From contig JBCCGK010000008.1 of NCBI GenBank assembly GCA_039029315.1, positions 1 to 64,000 on the forward strand: a stretch of DNA of 64,000 bases. The letters are read 5' to 3'. This document shows positions 26,634 to 35,083 of this stretch, in pieces (position 1 is the stretch's first letter; each line of letters opens with the position of its first letter). The stretch comes from JBCCCJ01 sp039029315 (GTDB lineage Bacteria; Bacteroidota; Bacteroidia; J057). The notes beneath the pieces are model-generated. The model was not told the origin of the DNA. It made no database searches and saw only the letters and a program-made list of their open reading frames with translations. A program made the position numbers and the translations under genes.

Positions 26634-29306
26634 TTATTCCACCAGCACAAAACCTGCCCAGTAATAGGGCTCTTTATATGTCTTGCGGATGGTTTTTTGA
26701 GCAGTTTGTAAGGCTGCTCGGATCTCCATGCCTCCCAGCCAGTTCTCATAAAAAGCGGTCATCAACTCCTGTGTCGCCAGATCAGGCACTTGCCAAAGAC
26801 TCATGAGGATGTATTTGGCTCCAGCGATTTTGAAGGCGCGTTGGAGGCCGTAGACACCTTCATTACCCTCTATGTCTCCAAGGCCTGTTTCGCAGGCTGA
26901 CAGGACGACGAGTTCTGTTTGACTGAGATCCATCCGACTGATCTCATAAGCGGTGAGAATGCCATCTTCTTGTCCCTCATGCACGAGATTGCCTTGCCAG
27001 GCATGATTGGCGCCAGCGAGAATGAGGCCAGAGCGCACCATGGGGTGATCAGAGAGCTGGATCTCATGGGAGGCCACAGAATCTCTGGGATCAGGAAAAA
27101 AATAACCATGCGTCGCAATGTGTAGAATATGGGGAGAAGGGGTCATTTGTTTGAGGGAGGGTTCTGATGCTTCTGAACCACGCAGAAGCCTGACCTCCAT
27201 CCCATGTTGGCGAAGCAAATGCTGGATGGATTGGACTTCCACAACCGTTGCAGGCAGATCCTCCCATGTTGCTGTCCTTCCACGAGACATGATCTGGATC
27301 TGAGACAATTCGGACTTGTCCTCAGATAGAGAATAAGACTCTTCCCGCTTTTTGTCATACTGAATGCCACCCATGAGCAAGGCCCGTCTGGGAGAATGAG
27401 CCGCAGTCAATGGCTGATCAAAGACCAGGCTTCTTGTACTTCCCAATTGGATGAGCTGAAACACATCTCCCAAATACCTTTTCTTGTCAACCGGAATCGC
27501 TGATACATTCAGGCGATGCAGGAGGCCCGAAGGGGAAAAGTAGACCGTTTTAGTTCCTTGAAGCACATCTTCCAGTGGATTCCAGATCAAATCCTTTAAT
27601 CCGGAAGAGACAGCAGCAACTTTCTTTGGACGAATTCCGCGGCTAGCTGCTGATGGGGATGCCAGATATGGGGTGTGATCTAATGACAATAGAGCGCGAA
27701 GCTTGCCTTCTTCAAATAGCGAACGCATAAGCGGCACAGAATCTTCCGGCCGAATGATATAGGCAAGATAGATCACACTGTCTGTCCTTCTGATTTTGTC
27801 ATAGTAGCGAACATGTGCAAACTCAATCGCAGCTTCTCCCTCCTGCAGAGCCGCTTGTACCTCCTGCCAAATCACTTGTTGCCTCCTCCGTTTGAAGTCG
27901 ATGGATTGTCCCATGAGCTGTGTTTCCAGTTCATTGGCACGATTGCGCAAGCTGTCGAAATCAGGGAGTCGGGAAGAGGGCGGCTTTTGGAACTCTTGTG
28001 CCAATATGCGATGAAGCTGATCCCATGCAATATAAGCCTTCTGAATATTGCTGTCCGACTGACTTCTGAGTCCTTGTAATACATCCACTCGCTGATTCTG
28101 AAGATAAGCTTTCCGTAAGAATAGCTGATTCAGACTGGTGGAGAGGAGCGAGGCATGGGGTTGGGACAGGAGAAAAGAGCTGGCCTGATCAAATCGGTAT
28201 TGCCGCATGCGAAAAAATCCCTCCTGAGAAGCTTCACTCATGTACTCCAGCTGATTTGTCATCTTGTGAGACAAGAGATCCAGCAATTCGAGATAAGAGG
28301 AACGTGCCTGTTGGTGATTGTCTGTATGTTGATAAGCCAATGCCAGATTCGTCAGACTGATTTCATAATAGCGATGTTGCTTGCCCACACTTGTCTCCAG
28401 ATTGGCATTGGCCTGAACATACAGAGGAATGGCTTGTTCAAATTCTTGCATCTTTCCCAACAGATGCGCCAATCTATTAAGCTGAAGTCCATATTGGGGA
28501 TGGGAAGTGCCGAGGCTCTGTTCGGTATTGTCGATGGCCTGCTGCAAGAAGGTTTGGGCTTCCGCATACTGATTCAGGTTTTCCAGTACCAGGGCAATGT
28601 TGGAGAGCTGAGACCCATAACCCGGATGCTGTTTGCCCACAGTACGTACCGTATTGACTAAGGCCTCCTTGAACAATTCAAGGGCTTTCTCATATTGTCC
28701 GAGTGTGAAATAAGTCGTTCCCAGATTGTTCAATCGGCGGCCATAAGCGGGACTGTCTTTTCCTTCACTGGTTTCAGTTACGTCCAATGCTTCGATAGAA
28801 TAGAGAAGAGATTCTTCAAACAGTCCCATATCCTGATAGACAGTTCCCAGATCATCAAGGATATTGGCATATTCGAAATGCTGTTTTCCCAAACTAATCT
28901 TGGCAGTAGAAGCCGCTTCCTGCAATAGGGGCAAGGCGATCTCAAATTGCCCCTTATCATAATGCAGATTTCCAAGTATATGCAGGGCTTGGGTATACAA
29001 TTCATGTTCAGGACCAAAGAGGCGCTTGTTTAGCGATCTTGCTTCAGTCAGGAGGGCCAATGAGCGATCATAATTGCCAAGAACGCGATGACAATTGCCC
29101 AGGTCAATCATGGTCTTGGAGTAGTTCTTATGCGCTTCTCCATACTCTTCTGATGCGGCGACTAGTGCTGATTCCAGGAGGGGAATGCAGGCCTGGGCAT
29201 CTATTCCCCAATATTGATCAACTTGCTCATACAGATCCTGCCAGCTTTGGGCAGAGAGGGACATGCTCAAGGGACAGAGCATGAACCAACATACATAGAT
29301 TCTCAT
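26634..29306 (-). CDS. Exported TPR-CHAT caspase-like protein 7 (shortest, first of array)
   Basis: The protein is 890 residues from the ATG at 29306. A start at 29405 would put 33 polar residues before the signal peptide and is unlikely. After the signal sequence (ending SAQ) the motif is DLYEQVDQYWGIDAQAC, so the first conserved Cys is replaced by Tyr. About seven TPR units follow. The CHAT dyad is His733 and Cys805; the loop between them is eight residues shorter than in copies 2, 3 and 6. It is the promoter-proximal gene of the array, next to a 343-bp divergent intergenic region. The loss of one N-terminal Cys matters if the pair forms a disulfide in the other copies. Confidence 0.9.
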   Translation of the reverse strand: MRIYVCWFMLCPLSMSLSAQSWQDLYEQVDQYWGIDAQACIPLLESALVAASEEYGEAHKNYSKTMIDLGNCHRVLGNYDRSLALLTEARSLNKRLFGPEHELYTQALHILGNLHYDKGQFEIALPLLQEAASTAKISLGKQHFEYANILDDLGTVYQDMGLFEESLLYSIEALDVTETSEGKDSPAYGRRLNNLGTTYFTLGQYEKALELFKEALVNTVRTVGKQHPGYGSQLSNIALVLENLNQYAEAQTFLQQAIDNTEQSLGTSHPQYGLQLNRLAHLLGKMQEFEQAIPLYVQANANLETSVGKQHRYYEISLTNLALAYQHTDNHQQARSSYLELLDLLSHKMTNQLEYMSEASQEGFFRMRQYRFDQASSFLLSQPHASLLSTSLNQLFLRKAYLQNQRVDVLQGLRSQSDSNIQKAYIAWDQLHRILAQEFQKPPSSRLPDFDSLRNRANELETQLMGQSIDFKRRRQQVIWQEVQAALQEGEAAIEFAHVRYYDKIRRTDSVIYLAYIIRPEDSVPLMRSLFEEGKLRALLSLDHTPYLASPSAASRGIRPKKVAAVSSGLKDLIWNPLEDVLQGTKTVYFSPSGLLHRLNVSAIPVDKKRYLGDVFQLIQLGSTRSLVFDQPLTAAHSPRRALLMGGIQYDKKREESYSLSEDKSELSQIQIMSRGRTATWEDLPATVVEVQSIQHLLRQHGMEVRLLRGSEASEPSLKQMTPSPHILHIATHGYFFPDPRDSVASHEIQLSDHPMVRSGLILAGANHAWQGNLVHEGQEDGILTAYEISRMDLSQTELVVLSACETGLGDIEGNEGVYGLQRAFKIAGAKYILMSLWQVPDLATQELMTAFYENWLGGMEIRAALQTAQKTIRKTYKEPYYWAGFVLVE

Positions 29307-29649
29307 CTGAGTCACGTATTCAAATGGATGGGTCAATAGCCGCAGGGAAAGTTCTGATTGCTTCAAGTTAAGCTTCTGTTGAGTTAAATTCCAATAGGGA
29401 TACATTTTTTGGAAAATTTGATTTGAAAAAAGTAATGGAAATATTGGGACAACCGTCAGCTTCTCCTACTATAAGGCCATTTGAGCGTAATGTCTCCTTG
29501 ACACTCAGATTGTGAGTTGATGAAAGGAAAGACATCGGGAGTTAACACAGAAAAATTCTGGTATATAGGGCGAGTTGTTAGAAAACCGTTCATCATATTT
29601 GTCCATCTATTTTCTTTTTCCTTTTTCCACATTTTCTGCATATTCACGC
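29307..29649. other. Divergent intergenic region, CHAT array / helicase
   Basis: This 343-bp stretch separates the first CHAT gene (minus) from the helicase (plus) and should hold the promoters of both. I found no exact TAnnTTTG box with a matching -33 element on either strand, and no strong hairpin. The sequence CATATTTG at 29594-29601 is one mismatch from a -7 element for the helicase. Nothing else is seen. Confidence 0.5.
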
Positions 29650-31878
29650 ATGGACACATACATCCTCAACGAGCAGGCGGAGTTAGCTGCAAATTTTATC
29701 AACACCACCAGTCGGCACATCTTTCTGACGGGCAAAGCAGGGACGGGCAAGACCACCTTTTTGCGATACATTGTTGAGAATACATTCAAAAATACTGTCG
29801 TGGCAGCGCCTACCGGTATCGCTGCAATCAATGCTGGTGGCGTAACTCTGCACTCCTTGTTGCAGTTGCCTTTTGGGGCATATATTCCTGAAGCTGTGAT
29901 CCAGAATCAGGAAACCTACTTCCAGGTCAATACGCCGCTGACCTTGCGCAATGCCAGACGGATGCGCAAAGACAAACTCGACATGATCCGGGAGATGGAT
30001 CTATTGATCATCGATGAGGTGAGTATGCTCCGCTCGGATTTGCTGGACTGTATGGATGTGGTGTTGCGAAGTGTGCGTAGACGTTCTGCCGAGCCATTCG
30101 GAGGCTTGCAACTCCTCTTCATCGGAGACCTGATGCAGCTGCCTCCTGTGGTCAAAGAGCAGGAATGGGCCATCCTCCGGCAGTATTATGCCAGTCCTTA
30201 TTTCTTCCATGCCCATGCCCTCAAAGCGCATCAACCCCTGACAGTTGAACTCACAAAAATCTACCGCCAGCGCGATTCAGATTTCATTGACATCCTCAAC
30301 CGATTGCGCAACAATCAGCAGACAGATGCCGATATCAGCTATCTGAATCAGTTCTATGAGGCAGGATGCGAATCCCTGGAACAACCAGGCTACATTCACC
30401 TGACCACCCACAACCGCAAGGCTGACCGCATCAATGAGACAAGACTCTCCCAATTGTCCGAAAGATCTTATACCTACAAAGCCGAGATTGACGGAGATTT
30501 TTCAGAAAACCTCTATCCGGCCCAGTTTGAACTGGAACTCAAAGTGGGGGCGCAGGTGATGTTCATCAAAAATGATCCGAGCGGAGAAGGCCAATTTTTC
30601 AATGGAAAAATCGGCAAGGTCTCCAAATTGACAAAAAGTGGGATCTGGGTACTGCCAGATGGGGGAGGGGAGGAGATCGAAGTGGAACCCTATCAGTGGG
30701 ACAACAAGCGCTACGAACTGGATGAGCAAACGAATGAAATTGAGGCCAAAGAGCTGGGAAGCTTTGAGCAATATCCGCTCAAGTTGGCCTGGGCGGTTAC
30801 GATTCACAAAAGTCAGGGGTTGACCTTCGAGAAGGCCATATTGGACATGGCAGATACCTTTGCTCCAGGGCAGTTGTATGTTGCCTTGTCGCGATTGACC
30901 TCTCTGGACGGTCTCAAAATGGCTTCTCGTTTGCCGCAAAATCCCCCAGACATCGAGGCAACTTTGCGGGCTTTTGTTGAGGGATTTCCCGATGCTCAAG
31001 CCTTATCTGACCATCTCCGGGCAGATCGCAGAGGCTTTTTATTCAAGTTTGCCCAACAAGCTTTTGACTTTTCAGGTCTCCTTCGCTTGTTAGAAAAACA
31101 TTTCAAAACCTTTGACAGTCAGGCTACGCGCTCTCCTCGTCAGGGGCATCGGGCCTGGACCCGAAAATTGCTCGAAGATACCCGGCCATTGACAGGAATC
31201 GGGACCTCTTTCATTGGGCAAATCGCTACCCTCCTGCGCCAGGAAAACCAGCAAACTTACCTCTCCGAACGCAGCCAGAAGGCATTGGGCTATTTTGAAC
31301 CGATCATGTTCGAACTCATCAGCCGACTTCAATTGCATAAGAAATCTCTGAAGGGCAAACAAGTGAAATCCTACAAAGACGAACTCAAAGAGTTGGTGGA
31401 AGTCTATGTCTTTCACATTCGGCAAATCAAAAAGTTCTCTTTGCTGGCTACAGGTGATGCCGAAGGGCAATTGCCCAACAAAGACGCCATGCGAGAATGG
31501 GAGCGTCAATTGACCAGTTTTTTGTATCCCGTCAAAAAGAAAAAGAGCGGCAGTCCTACCCTGGACTTCAGTCAAACCAAACCCAAGGTCAACACCAAGG
31601 AAGTCAGCTTCAATCTGTACAAGCAAGGCAAATCGATGGAAGAGATTGCCGATGAACGGGGCCTGGTGGTCGGCACGATTCGGGGACATCTTACTCACTA
31701 TGTCGAACTTGGCAAAATCGATGTGCACGATTTGATGCCGAAAGAGCGCCTGGACAAAATTCTCTCCGTCGCCTCTGATAATCTTGGCTCCCGCGACATC
31801 AAAAACCAGCTCCCAGATGATTACAGCTATGGCGAAATCAAACTGGCTATGGCGTATAAAAATCGACAGAAATCGTAG
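29650..31878 (+). CDS. PIF1-like superfamily 1 DNA helicase with HTH_40-like tail
   Basis: The protein is 742 residues from the ATG at 29650; an upstream in-frame ATG at 29575 adds an unrelated hydrophobic stretch and was not used. Residues 28-35 form the Walker A motif (GKAGTGKT); LLIIDEVSML is Walker B/motif II; AVTIHKSQGLTF and YVALSRLTSLDGL are motifs V-VI of PIF1/RecD-type helicases. A UvrD_C_2-like fold lies at about 370-450. The C-terminal 100 residues contain a small helix-turn-helix (SMEEIADERGLVVGTIRGHL) of the HTH_40 type found on RecQ/PIF1 helicases in Bacteroidota. It would unwind DNA in replication or repair. It is divergent from the CHAT array and probably independent of it. 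Confidence 0.88.
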   Translation: MDTYILNEQAELAANFINTTSRHIFLTGKAGTGKTTFLRYIVENTFKNTVVAAPTGIAAINAGGVTLHSLLQLPFGAYIPEAVIQNQETYFQVNTPLTLRNARRMRKDKLDMIREMDLLIIDEVSMLRSDLLDCMDVVLRSVRRRSAEPFGGLQLLFIGDLMQLPPVVKEQEWAILRQYYASPYFFHAHALKAHQPLTVELTKIYRQRDSDFIDILNRLRNNQQTDADISYLNQFYEAGCESLEQPGYIHLTTHNRKADRINETRLSQLSERSYTYKAEIDGDFSENLYPAQFELELKVGAQVMFIKNDPSGEGQFFNGKIGKVSKLTKSGIWVLPDGGGEEIEVEPYQWDNKRYELDEQTNEIEAKELGSFEQYPLKLAWAVTIHKSQGLTFEKAILDMADTFAPGQLYVALSRLTSLDGLKMASRLPQNPPDIEATLRAFVEGFPDAQALSDHLRADRRGFLFKFAQQAFDFSGLLRLLEKHFKTFDSQATRSPRQGHRAWTRKLLEDTRPLTGIGTSFIGQIATLLRQENQQTYLSERSQKALGYFEPIMFELISRLQLHKKSLKGKQVKSYKDELKELVEVYVFHIRQIKKFSLLATGDAEGQLPNKDAMREWERQLTSFLYPVKKKKSGSPTLDFSQTKPKVNTKEVSFNLYKQGKSMEEIADERGLVVGTIRGHLTHYVELGKIDVHDLMPKERLDKILSVASDNLGSRDIKNQLPDDYSYGEIKLAMAYKNRQKS

Positions 31879-31881
31879 GGT

Positions 31882-31958
31882 TTGTCCGGCAGGCAAACCC
31901 AATAAACTCCACATTCTTAATGTGTCGAATGATAGGACAAGGCTTGCCTGCCGGACAA
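31882..31958. repeat. Paired inverted repeat between convergent genes
   Basis: TTGTCCGGCAGGCAA (31882-31896) and its exact reverse complement TTGCCTGCCGGACAA (31944-31958) are separated by 47 bp. Each arm can also fold alone (GTTTGTC/GGCAAAC with a five-base loop). The pair sits directly after the helicase stop codon and 29 bp before the eda stop codon. A two-way terminator or a REP-like double element both fit. Confidence 0.6.
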
Positions 31959-31986
31959 GCCATACAGATCAAATAGGCTGGATGGT

Positions 31987-32658
31987 TCAGCCCCGAATCT
32001 CCTTCGCCAATGCCAATGCATCCCGCACCTTATTCGCCAACTCATCAAATGCCATGCGGGCCAGGATGTCCTTGGTGATCAATTTGGACCCCATGCCGAC
32101 ACAGGTGGCTCCGGCATCAAACCAGGTCGTGAGGTTCTCACGTGTAGGCGCAACGCCTCCTGTGGGCATGATGCTGGTCCAGGGTTGGGGGCCTTTGACT
32201 GCCTTGATGAAACCGGGACCACCTACTGCAGGTGCTGGGAAGATCTTCACGATTTCGGCGCCGAGTTCTTCTGCCTGAGAGATCTCGCTGAGCGTCCCAC
32301 ATCCGGGGGACCACATGACCTTGCGGCGATTACAGACTTTGGCCATCTCGGGATTCATCACCGGGGACACGATGAAATTGGCACCGAGTTGCAGGAAGAG
32401 GGAGGTGGTGCCCGCATCATAGACTGAACCAATACCCAGCATCATTTCTGGCAGCTCTTTCGCGCAATATTTGTTGAGTTCTCCGAAGACTTCATGGGCG
32501 AAGTCGCCGCGATTGGTGAATTCCAGGGCGCGGATACCGCCTTCGTAGCAAGCTGTCACAACTTGCTGACAAAGCTCAAGATCGGGATGATAAAAGAGGG
32601 GAAGAATGCCACTCTCTGCAAGTTGGGTGGCGACTTGTATTCTGGTAAATCTTGCCAT
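31987..32658 (-). CDS. eda: 2-keto-3-deoxy-6-phosphogluconate aldolase
   Basis: The 223-residue protein is a class I KDPG/KHG aldolase that splits 2-keto-3-deoxy-6-phosphogluconate into pyruvate and glyceraldehyde 3-phosphate. The Schiff-base lysine is Lys138 in VKIFPAPAVGG, and the general-acid/base Glu46 lies in ALEFTNRG, matching the family pattern. GxGSVYDAG and MPTGGVAPT are the usual phosphate-binding segments. It closes a minus-strand run uxuA-kdgK-eda, 81 bp after kdgK, which gives the complete lower path from mannonate. The cytoplasmic assignment is clear, and the start codon is preceded by no better alternative. Confidence 0.93.
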   Translation of the reverse strand: MARFTRIQVATQLAESGILPLFYHPDLELCQQVVTACYEGGIRALEFTNRGDFAHEVFGELNKYCAKELPEMMLGIGSVYDAGTTSLFLQLGANFIVSPVMNPEMAKVCNRRKVMWSPGCGTLSEISQAEELGAEIVKIFPAPAVGGPGFIKAVKGPQPWTSIMPTGGVAPTRENLTTWFDAGATCVGMGSKLITKDILARMAFDELANKVRDALALAKEIRG

Positions 32659-32739
32659 AATTGTTAAATAAAACGCAAAGTCGGAAAGAATAAACGATTC
32701 CTTCTTATTGAGGTGCCTTCCTGGCGTTCATTGATAAGC

Positions 32740-33768
32740 TTAGCGACTCACACGGCCAGAGGCATCTCCGCTCATGAGTTTTTCTACTTCTGCAACGGTT
32801 ACGAGATTGAAGTCTCCGTGAATGGTATGCTTGAGGCAGGAAGCTGCCACGGCAAAGTTGAGCGCATTCTGATCATTGTCATACGTATTGAGGCCATAGA
32901 TCAGGCCCGCCATGAAGGAGTCTCCTCCGCCTACTCGATCTACAATGTGCGTGATCTGGTAAGTAGGAGCAGTAAACAATTGTTCTCCATCCCATAGAAC
33001 CCCAGACCAGCTATTGTGAGAGGCGCTGAGGGAACCCCGCAGGGTGATGATGACTTTTTTTGCTCGCGGAAATTTGGTCATAAGCTGTTGTCCGACTGAT
33101 TCATACGCAGCTGCTTCAACATGACCTTGTGTGACATCTACTCCTTCAGGATGGATGCCAAATACCTTCTCCGCATCTTCTTCATTGCCCAGGATGATGT
33201 CACAGCCAGCAACCAATTCTTCCATGACTTCTTGTGGTTGTTTGCCGTATAGCCAGAGCTTTTTGCGGTAGTTCAGGTCTGTAGAAACAGTTACCCCTAG
33301 GCGATTGGCAGCCTGAATAGCTTCAAGACAAACATCTGCGGCCCCCTGAGAGACGGCAGGAGTGATACCTGTCCAGTGAAACCAGGTCGCACCTTCCAGA
33401 ACAGTATCCCAATCGATCATGCCTTTTTCTACTTGTGAAATAGAAGAACTGGCCCGGTCATAGACGACTTTACTACCGCGACTTACCGCTCCTGTTTCCA
33501 GAAAATAAATCCCCAATCGATCTCCACCGTATTGAATGTGTCGGGTGCCTACATTGTACTTGCGCAGGAGTGCGACCGCAGCTTTTCCCAGATCATTGTC
33601 GGGAACTCTTGTTACATATTCTGTGTCAACTCCATAGTTGGCAAGGGATACAGCAACATTCGACTCTCCTCCTCCATAAGTTGCATCGAAGCGATTCGCC
33701 TGAATGAATCGTTCCCAACGCTGAGTAGACAAACGGAGCATGATTTCGCCGAAACAAACAACTTTCAT
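32740..33768 (-). CDS. kdgK: 2-keto-3-deoxygluconate kinase (PfkB family)
   Basis: The protein is 342 residues from the ATG at 33768. The longer frame from 33849 overlaps uxuA and adds a non-conserved extension. It has the PfkB signatures: an N-terminal GGGESNVAVSLA segment and the C-terminal catalytic motif DRVGGGDSFMAGLIYGL with the base Asp in GGGDS. It phosphorylates 2-keto-3-deoxygluconate to the substrate of the neighbouring aldolase. The gene lies 26 bp after uxuA and 81 bp before eda. Assignment to KDG rather than another sugar acid rests mostly on this context. Confidence 0.9.
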   Translation of the reverse strand: MKVVCFGEIMLRLSTQRWERFIQANRFDATYGGGESNVAVSLANYGVDTEYVTRVPDNDLGKAAVALLRKYNVGTRHIQYGGDRLGIYFLETGAVSRGSKVVYDRASSSISQVEKGMIDWDTVLEGATWFHWTGITPAVSQGAADVCLEAIQAANRLGVTVSTDLNYRKKLWLYGKQPQEVMEELVAGCDIILGNEEDAEKVFGIHPEGVDVTQGHVEAAAYESVGQQLMTKFPRAKKVIITLRGSLSASHNSWSGVLWDGEQLFTAPTYQITHIVDRVGGGDSFMAGLIYGLNTYDNDQNALNFAVAASCLKHTIHGDFNLVTVAEVEKLMSGDASGRVSR

Positions 33769-33794
33769 CGAACTGTGATTAGTGAGTAATTTGG

Positions 33795-35048
33795 TTATTG
33801 TGTGATTGATTTGTTGGAGAATACCTGATTGTCTTGTTCGGCTGTCCATTCGTCCATACTTCTCGATATTCCCAATTCAAGACCTCGTATTTCTGCGAGT
33901 CCTCGAAGCCGCCCGATACAAGAGTAACCAGGATTGGTTTGTTTATGGAGATCGTCCAACATTTGATGCCCATGGTCGGGTCGCATAGGAATCTGGTGAT
34001 CCTTCATTTTCGCCTTTTTCCTTCTCCTTTCTTCTTTCACCAATGCTTTGACGACTGCATACATATCTACATCTCCATCCAAATGATCTGCCTCATAGAA
34101 GCTCCCATCTTCTTCTCGCCTGGTACTTCTGAGATGGACAAAATGGATTCGATCTCCCAATCGCTCCACCATGCCTGGCAAATCATTGTCTTCTCTGACA
34201 CCAAAAGAGCCAGTACAAAAAGTAAGCCCATTTGATCGAGAGGGAACTTTTTCAAACAAATACTTCACATCCTCTTCTGTACTTACGATTCTTGGAAGTC
34301 CAAGTAAGGAAAATGGAGGATCGTCTGGATGCACACACATGCGAATGCCGACTTCTTCAGCGGTAGGAATGACACCTTGCAGAAAATAAATCATGTTTTC
34401 CCGCAATTGATCTGCACTGATATCCCGATAACTTTCAAGCATATTTTGGACAGAGGCCAGCGTATAGGTTTCATCAGAACCAGGAAGCCCTGCAATCAGG
34501 GTGCTTTCAAGCCGTTGGCGGGTTTCATCACTGAGGCTGTCGGCATAGTCCTTGGCTTTCTCGATGAGTTTGCTGGAATACAAGTACTGAGCGCCGGGTC
34601 GTTGAAGGAGAAACATTTCGAAGGCCACAAATTCTGTCTTGTCAAAGCGTAGTGCCTTGGAGCCATCCTCTACTTCAAATGCAAGATTGGTACGTGTCCA
34701 ATCCAGAATCGGCATGAAGTTGTAGCAAACAATCTTGATCCCACAGTCCGCAAGATTCCTTAGGCTTTGGCAGTAGTTGGCAATGTATTGATCTCTACTT
34801 GGAAGTCCTCGCTTTATGTCTTCATGAACAGGAAGACTCTCGACAACAGCCCAATGAAGCGCTCGTTTCTTTTGGCGGATGCCATTCCAGGATATCTCCT
34901 GTTGTCTAAGTTGAATGGATTCTTTGGGCCAAACTTCCCCATTGGGAATATGATGAAGCGCTGTAACAATACCTGTTGCACCTGCTTGCTGAATATCTTT
35001 CAGGCTGACAGAATCATTCGGCCCATACCATCTCCAGGATTGTAACAT
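33795..35048 (-). CDS. uxuA: Mannonate dehydratase
   Basis: The 417-residue protein is a UxuA-type D-mannonate dehydratase, which converts D-mannonate to 2-keto-3-deoxygluconate. The TIM-barrel metal and catalytic residues are visible: VHPDDPPFS, FCTGSFGVRED (Cys ligand), HFVHLRS, and MRPDHGHQ near the C-terminus. It starts with the typical MxxxWRWYGP. Length is close to the 390-410 residues usual for the family, with about 20 extra residues at the C-terminus. It lies 35 bp after the SDR gene and 26 bp before kdgK, so the three are almost certainly one transcript. Confidence 0.95.
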   Translation of the reverse strand: MLQSWRWYGPNDSVSLKDIQQAGATGIVTALHHIPNGEVWPKESIQLRQQEISWNGIRQKKRALHWAVVESLPVHEDIKRGLPSRDQYIANYCQSLRNLADCGIKIVCYNFMPILDWTRTNLAFEVEDGSKALRFDKTEFVAFEMFLLQRPGAQYLYSSKLIEKAKDYADSLSDETRQRLESTLIAGLPGSDETYTLASVQNMLESYRDISADQLRENMIYFLQGVIPTAEEVGIRMCVHPDDPPFSLLGLPRIVSTEEDVKYLFEKVPSRSNGLTFCTGSFGVREDNDLPGMVERLGDRIHFVHLRSTRREEDGSFYEADHLDGDVDMYAVVKALVKEERRRKKAKMKDHQIPMRPDHGHQMLDDLHKQTNPGYSCIGRLRGLAEIRGLELGISRSMDEWTAEQDNQVFSNKSITQ

Positions 35049-35083
35049 AGTTTGAATAGTTTTTTTAAATGAAAAATGAAAAG

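Noticed and set aside
13964..29306. Regular DNA periodicity that could suggest a CRISPR array or satellite
   Set aside because: The 126-bp period is the coding repeat of the TPR units; there are no short identical repeats with unique spacers.
7745..29306. Craspase-type (gRAMP/Cas7-11 plus TPR-CHAT) system
   Set aside because: No Cas gene, CRISPR or Csx30-like target is present, and all the CHAT proteins here carry export signals.
29650..31878. Helicase as part of the CHAT system or of a defence island
   Set aside because: It is divergent, has a long separate intergenic region, and the PIF1 plus HTH_40 form is a common housekeeping gene in Bacteroidota.
31090..31914. A 274-codon open frame antisense to the helicase C-terminus
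   Set aside because: No conserved domain; it is a shadow of the real gene on the other strand.
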